Positions 61,724 to 64,000 of a DNA stretch of 64,000 nt are shown piece after piece. The stretch comes from Pseudomonas sp. B28(2017). Its GTDB lineage: Bacteria > Pseudomonadota > Gammaproteobacteria > Pseudomonadales > Pseudomonadaceae. Location of the stretch: positions 544,870 to 608,869 of the forward strand of contig NZ_NEJH01000004.1 in the NCBI RefSeq assembly GCF_002113025.1, in the 5' to 3' direction. The notes beneath the pieces were generated by a model. It was not told the origin of the DNA, did not search any database, and worked only from the letters and a program-made list of their open reading frames with translations. The position numbers and the translations under genes are program-made. Position 1 is the first letter of the stretch. Every line of letters starts with the position of its first letter.

Positions 61724-63145
61724 TTACTTCACCGAAGAGCCGGCAACGTGCAATACAGGTTGTGCACTGCGCTTGTTCTTGATGCCATAGCAGACCCACA
61801 TGAACAGCAGCCACACTGGAATCGCATACACCGATGTCTGAATTCCCGGAATCAACAGCATCACGCCAAGGATGAACACCACGAACGCCAGGCAGATGTA
61901 GTTTCCGTACGGGTACCACAGGGCCTTGAACAGCGGCGTCTGCCGGGTCTTGTTCATGTGCTGGCGGAACTTGAAGTGCGAGTAGCTGATCATCGCCCAG
62001 TTGATCACCAGGGTGGCCACCACCAGCGACATCAGCAGTTCCAGCGCGTTTTGCGGCACCAGGTAGTTCAGCAGTACCGCAATCAATGTCACGGCCGCCG
62101 AAGCCAGGATCGAACGCACCGGCACGCCACGCTTGTCGATCTTCGCCAGGCCTTTCGGCGCATCGCCCTGCTCGGCCATGCCCAGCAGCATGCGGCTGTT
62201 GCAGTAGGTGCCGCTGTTGTACACCGACAGGGCAGCGGTCAGGACCACGAAGTTGAGGATGTGCGCAGCGGTGTTGCTGCCCAGCATCGAGAACACCTGC
62301 ACGAACGGACTGCCGCTGTAGGAATCACCGGAGGCGTTCAGGGTGGTCAGCAGGCTGTCCCAAGGGGTCAACGACAACAGGATGACCAGTGCACCGATGT
62401 AGAAAATCAGGATCCGGTAGATCACCTGGTTGATGGCTTTCGGGATCACGGTTTTCGGCTTGTCGGCTTCGGCTGCGGTGAAACCGAGCATTTCCAGGCC
62501 GCCGAAGGAAAACATGATGAAGGCCATGGCCATCACCAGACCCGTGACACCGTTCGGGAAGAAGCCGCCGTGGGACCACAGGTTGCTGACCGCTGCTTGC
62601 GGGCCGCCATTGCCGCTGACCAGCAGGTAGCTGCCCAGGGCAATCATGCCGACGATTGCCACGACCTTGATGATCGCGAACCAGAACTCGGCCTCACCAA
62701 AGACTTTGACGTTGGCCAGGTTGATGGCGTTGATCAGCACGAAGAAGGCCGCTGCAGACGCCCAGGTCGGAATGTCCGGCGCCCAGTAGTGGATGTACTT
62801 GCCGACAGCGGTCAGCTCGGACATGCCCACCAGAATGTACAGAATCCAGCAGTTCCAGCCTGACAGGAAGCCGGCAAAGCCGCCCCAGTACTTGTGCGCG
62901 AAGTGGCTGAAGGAACCGGCCACCGGATCTTCGACGATCATTTCGCCCAGTTGGCGCATGATCATGAAGGCGATGAAGCCGCAGATGGCGTAGCCGAGGA
63001 TCATCGACGGGCCGGCGGATTTCAGTACCCCGGCCGAGCCGAGGAACAAGCCGGTACCGATCGCGCCACCGAGGGCGATCAATTGAATGTGGCGATTTTT
63101 CAGGCCGCGTTTCAGCTCGCCTGATTGCGGGTGTTGTCCACTCAT
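61724..63145 (-). CDS. aroP: Aromatic amino acid permease AroP
   Basis: 473 aa from the ATG at 63145. APC-family transporter with 12 helices; LKRGLKNRHIQLIALGGAIG and the following segments are very close to E. coli AroP. It imports phenylalanine, tyrosine and tryptophan, and so supplies PhhABC. No strong ribosome site is seen. Confidence 0.92.
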   Translation of the reverse strand: MSGQHPQSGELKRGLKNRHIQLIALGGAIGTGLFLGSAGVLKSAGPSMILGYAICGFIAFMIMRQLGEMIVEDPVAGSFSHFAHKYWGGFAGFLSGWNCWILYILVGMSELTAVGKYIHYWAPDIPTWASAAAFFVLINAINLANVKVFGEAEFWFAIIKVVAIVGMIALGSYLLVSGNGGPQAAVSNLWSHGGFFPNGVTGLVMAMAFIMFSFGGLEMLGFTAAEADKPKTVIPKAINQVIYRILIFYIGALVILLSLTPWDSLLTTLNASGDSYSGSPFVQVFSMLGSNTAAHILNFVVLTAALSVYNSGTYCNSRMLLGMAEQGDAPKGLAKIDKRGVPVRSILASAAVTLIAVLLNYLVPQNALELLMSLVVATLVINWAMISYSHFKFRQHMNKTRQTPLFKALWYPYGNYICLAFVVFILGVMLLIPGIQTSVYAIPVWLLFMWVCYGIKNKRSAQPVLHVAGSSVK

Positions 63146-64000
63146 GAAAAGGGTCTCACGCAAGGTTTGATGATGTTCAGTAGACGTTGCTGCTCAGGAA
63201 ATCCGTTAAGCGGCACCGATCAAACCCCAGCGCAAGCACCAGGAGTTCAGCGTATTTACAACGGTCATGCGTCACCTGTTTGTTTTTATCTGTGACGAAA
63301 TCGAACCCGACACGCTCGTGACGCGACGGAGTGAACAAGGCGGATAGCCTTGAGGTTTGCGCTGATGCGCAGGAGGTCACAGGTAAAACGCGGCGCATTG
63401 TACACCTGTAACCCCCTGCTGCCAGACACGCTGGACAAGCGCATCTATGGCCGGGATTGCCTGTGTCCGCCCCGAGAGGTTCGGGCGGCTGCAAAAAATG
63501 AGTCAGACCCTTGCGGATCATCGATGAGAAAGGCAGGAAAACCGCCTCTCGCAGAGAGATGGAAACGGATTGCGGCGTTCATTGCGCCTCCTTTTTGTTA
63601 TACACCTGCACGACAGGCATGGCGCGCATAACACCCTGCATGGAGTGCTGAAACAAGCGGGCCAGAGCGTTGAGAGCGGGAGCGAAAGACAACCGAGCGG
63701 AAGAATTTTCTTACAGTTGCCGAGAGATAACGAATCCACAGGGTTAATCGATGGATTTCGTCAGGTTTTCTTTACGCGGCGTAATTCTGGCTTTCCACTT
63801 CGGACAACCCAGTGCGGCGACTGACGCCTTCGCGAGCAGGCTCGCTCCCACAGGAGACAGAGTTGTTTCGCAGAAATGCGATCCCTTGTGGGAGCGAGCC
63901 TGCTCGCGAAAGCGGCCCCAAAAACGACACAGACATAAAGCCGGCCCCCCCAAACCGCCCCCCCAACAACCCGCACCAACCAACCACGACTATACCGCGG
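63146..64000. other. aroP upstream region without convincing genes
   Basis: Two inverted repeats are visible: CGTCAC-N16-GTGACG (63270-63297), and GGTCACAGGT / ACCTGTAACC (63375-63413, one mismatch), the latter next to TGTAC. A TGTAAA half-site for a TyrR-type regulator is at 63254-63260 on the minus strand. A REPIN lies at 63829-63915. Short ORFs up to 90 codons look unsupported. Confidence 0.55.
63829..63915. repeat. REPIN with outward orientation
   Basis: TTCGCGAGCAGGCTCGCTCCCACA is followed by TTGTGGGAGCGAGCCTGCTCGCGAA, so the two REP units are arranged in the reverse order of the other REPINs here. Confidence 0.85.

Noticed and set aside
63518..63824. Short ORFs on both strands upstream of aroP
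   Set aside because: Cys- and Arg-rich or unstructured translations, no ribosome sites, overlapping each other.
1..64000. tRNA, rRNA or riboswitch genes
   Set aside because: No cloverleaf with a TTCGA-type T arm and no rRNA-like stretch was noticed on reading; a proper search with tRNAscan-SE and Infernal was not possible.

Overview
The window is a gamma-proteobacterial chromosome segment that looks like Pseudomonas of the fluorescens group. The reasons are the high GC, the gene order and protein sequences of the flagellar cluster, the intergenic REP/REPIN repeats built on GTGGGAGCGGGCYTGCTCGCGAA, and the linked phhRABC phenylalanine hydroxylase genes. Almost everything from 1 to about 56.5 kb is read on the minus strand, so the genetic order runs from right to left.

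Layout. 54.7-46.3 kb: flgFGHIJKL (rod, L and P rings, muramidase, hook-filament junction), led by a good sigma-54 site. 46.2-24.3 kb: a flagellin glycosylation island inserted between flgL and fliC. It holds a 1197-aa multi-domain glycosyltransferase, a 1.1-kb non-coding block with a 670-bp inverted repeat, a CDP-sugar pathway (rfbF, rfbG, epimerase, C-methyltransferase, PLP aminotransferase, acyltransferase), a CmcI-like protein, a second giant glycosyltransferase, the pseudaminic acid genes pseC-methylase-pseF-pseGH-pseI with a 35-codon remnant of pseB, a ketoacyl-ACP synthase III, a DUF115/MAF-type flagellin glycosyltransferase and a small partner ORF. 24.2-20.4 kb: fliC, flaG, fliD, fliS and a fliT-like gene. 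20.3-16.1 kb: the master regulators fleQ, fleS and fleR. 16-10.2 kb: fliEFGHIJ. 10.1-7.7 kb: hsbA-hsbR-hptB signalling genes embedded in the fli cluster. 7.6-0 kb: fliK, fliLMNOPQR, flhB and the start of flhA, which is cut by the window edge. 54.9-59.2 kb: phhR (minus) diverging from phhABC (plus). 59.4-61.2 kb: two tiny ORFs and an MFS transporter. 61.2-63.1 kb: arfB and the aromatic amino acid permease aroP (minus). 63.1-64.0 kb: no convincing gene, inverted repeats and a REPIN.

How it works together. FleQ with sigma-54 should drive the class II genes, and GG-N10-GC sites are visible before flhA, fliL, fliK, fliE, fleS, flgF and possibly fliD and rfbF. FliA (sigma-28) should drive fliC through a site at 24161-24187. 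The sugar nucleotides made by the CDP and Pse pathways would be attached to the short 283-aa flagellin by the large glycosyltransferases and the MAF protein. PhhR, PhhABC and AroP form a separate phenylalanine/tyrosine catabolic and uptake module.

The points most worth a second look are the nearly deleted pseB, whose remnant still overlaps pseC; the large imperfect palindrome with its tandem repeats in the middle of the glycosylation island; and the CDP-sugar gene set, which appears to make a C-methylated, N-acylated amino sugar not obviously matched to a textbook product.
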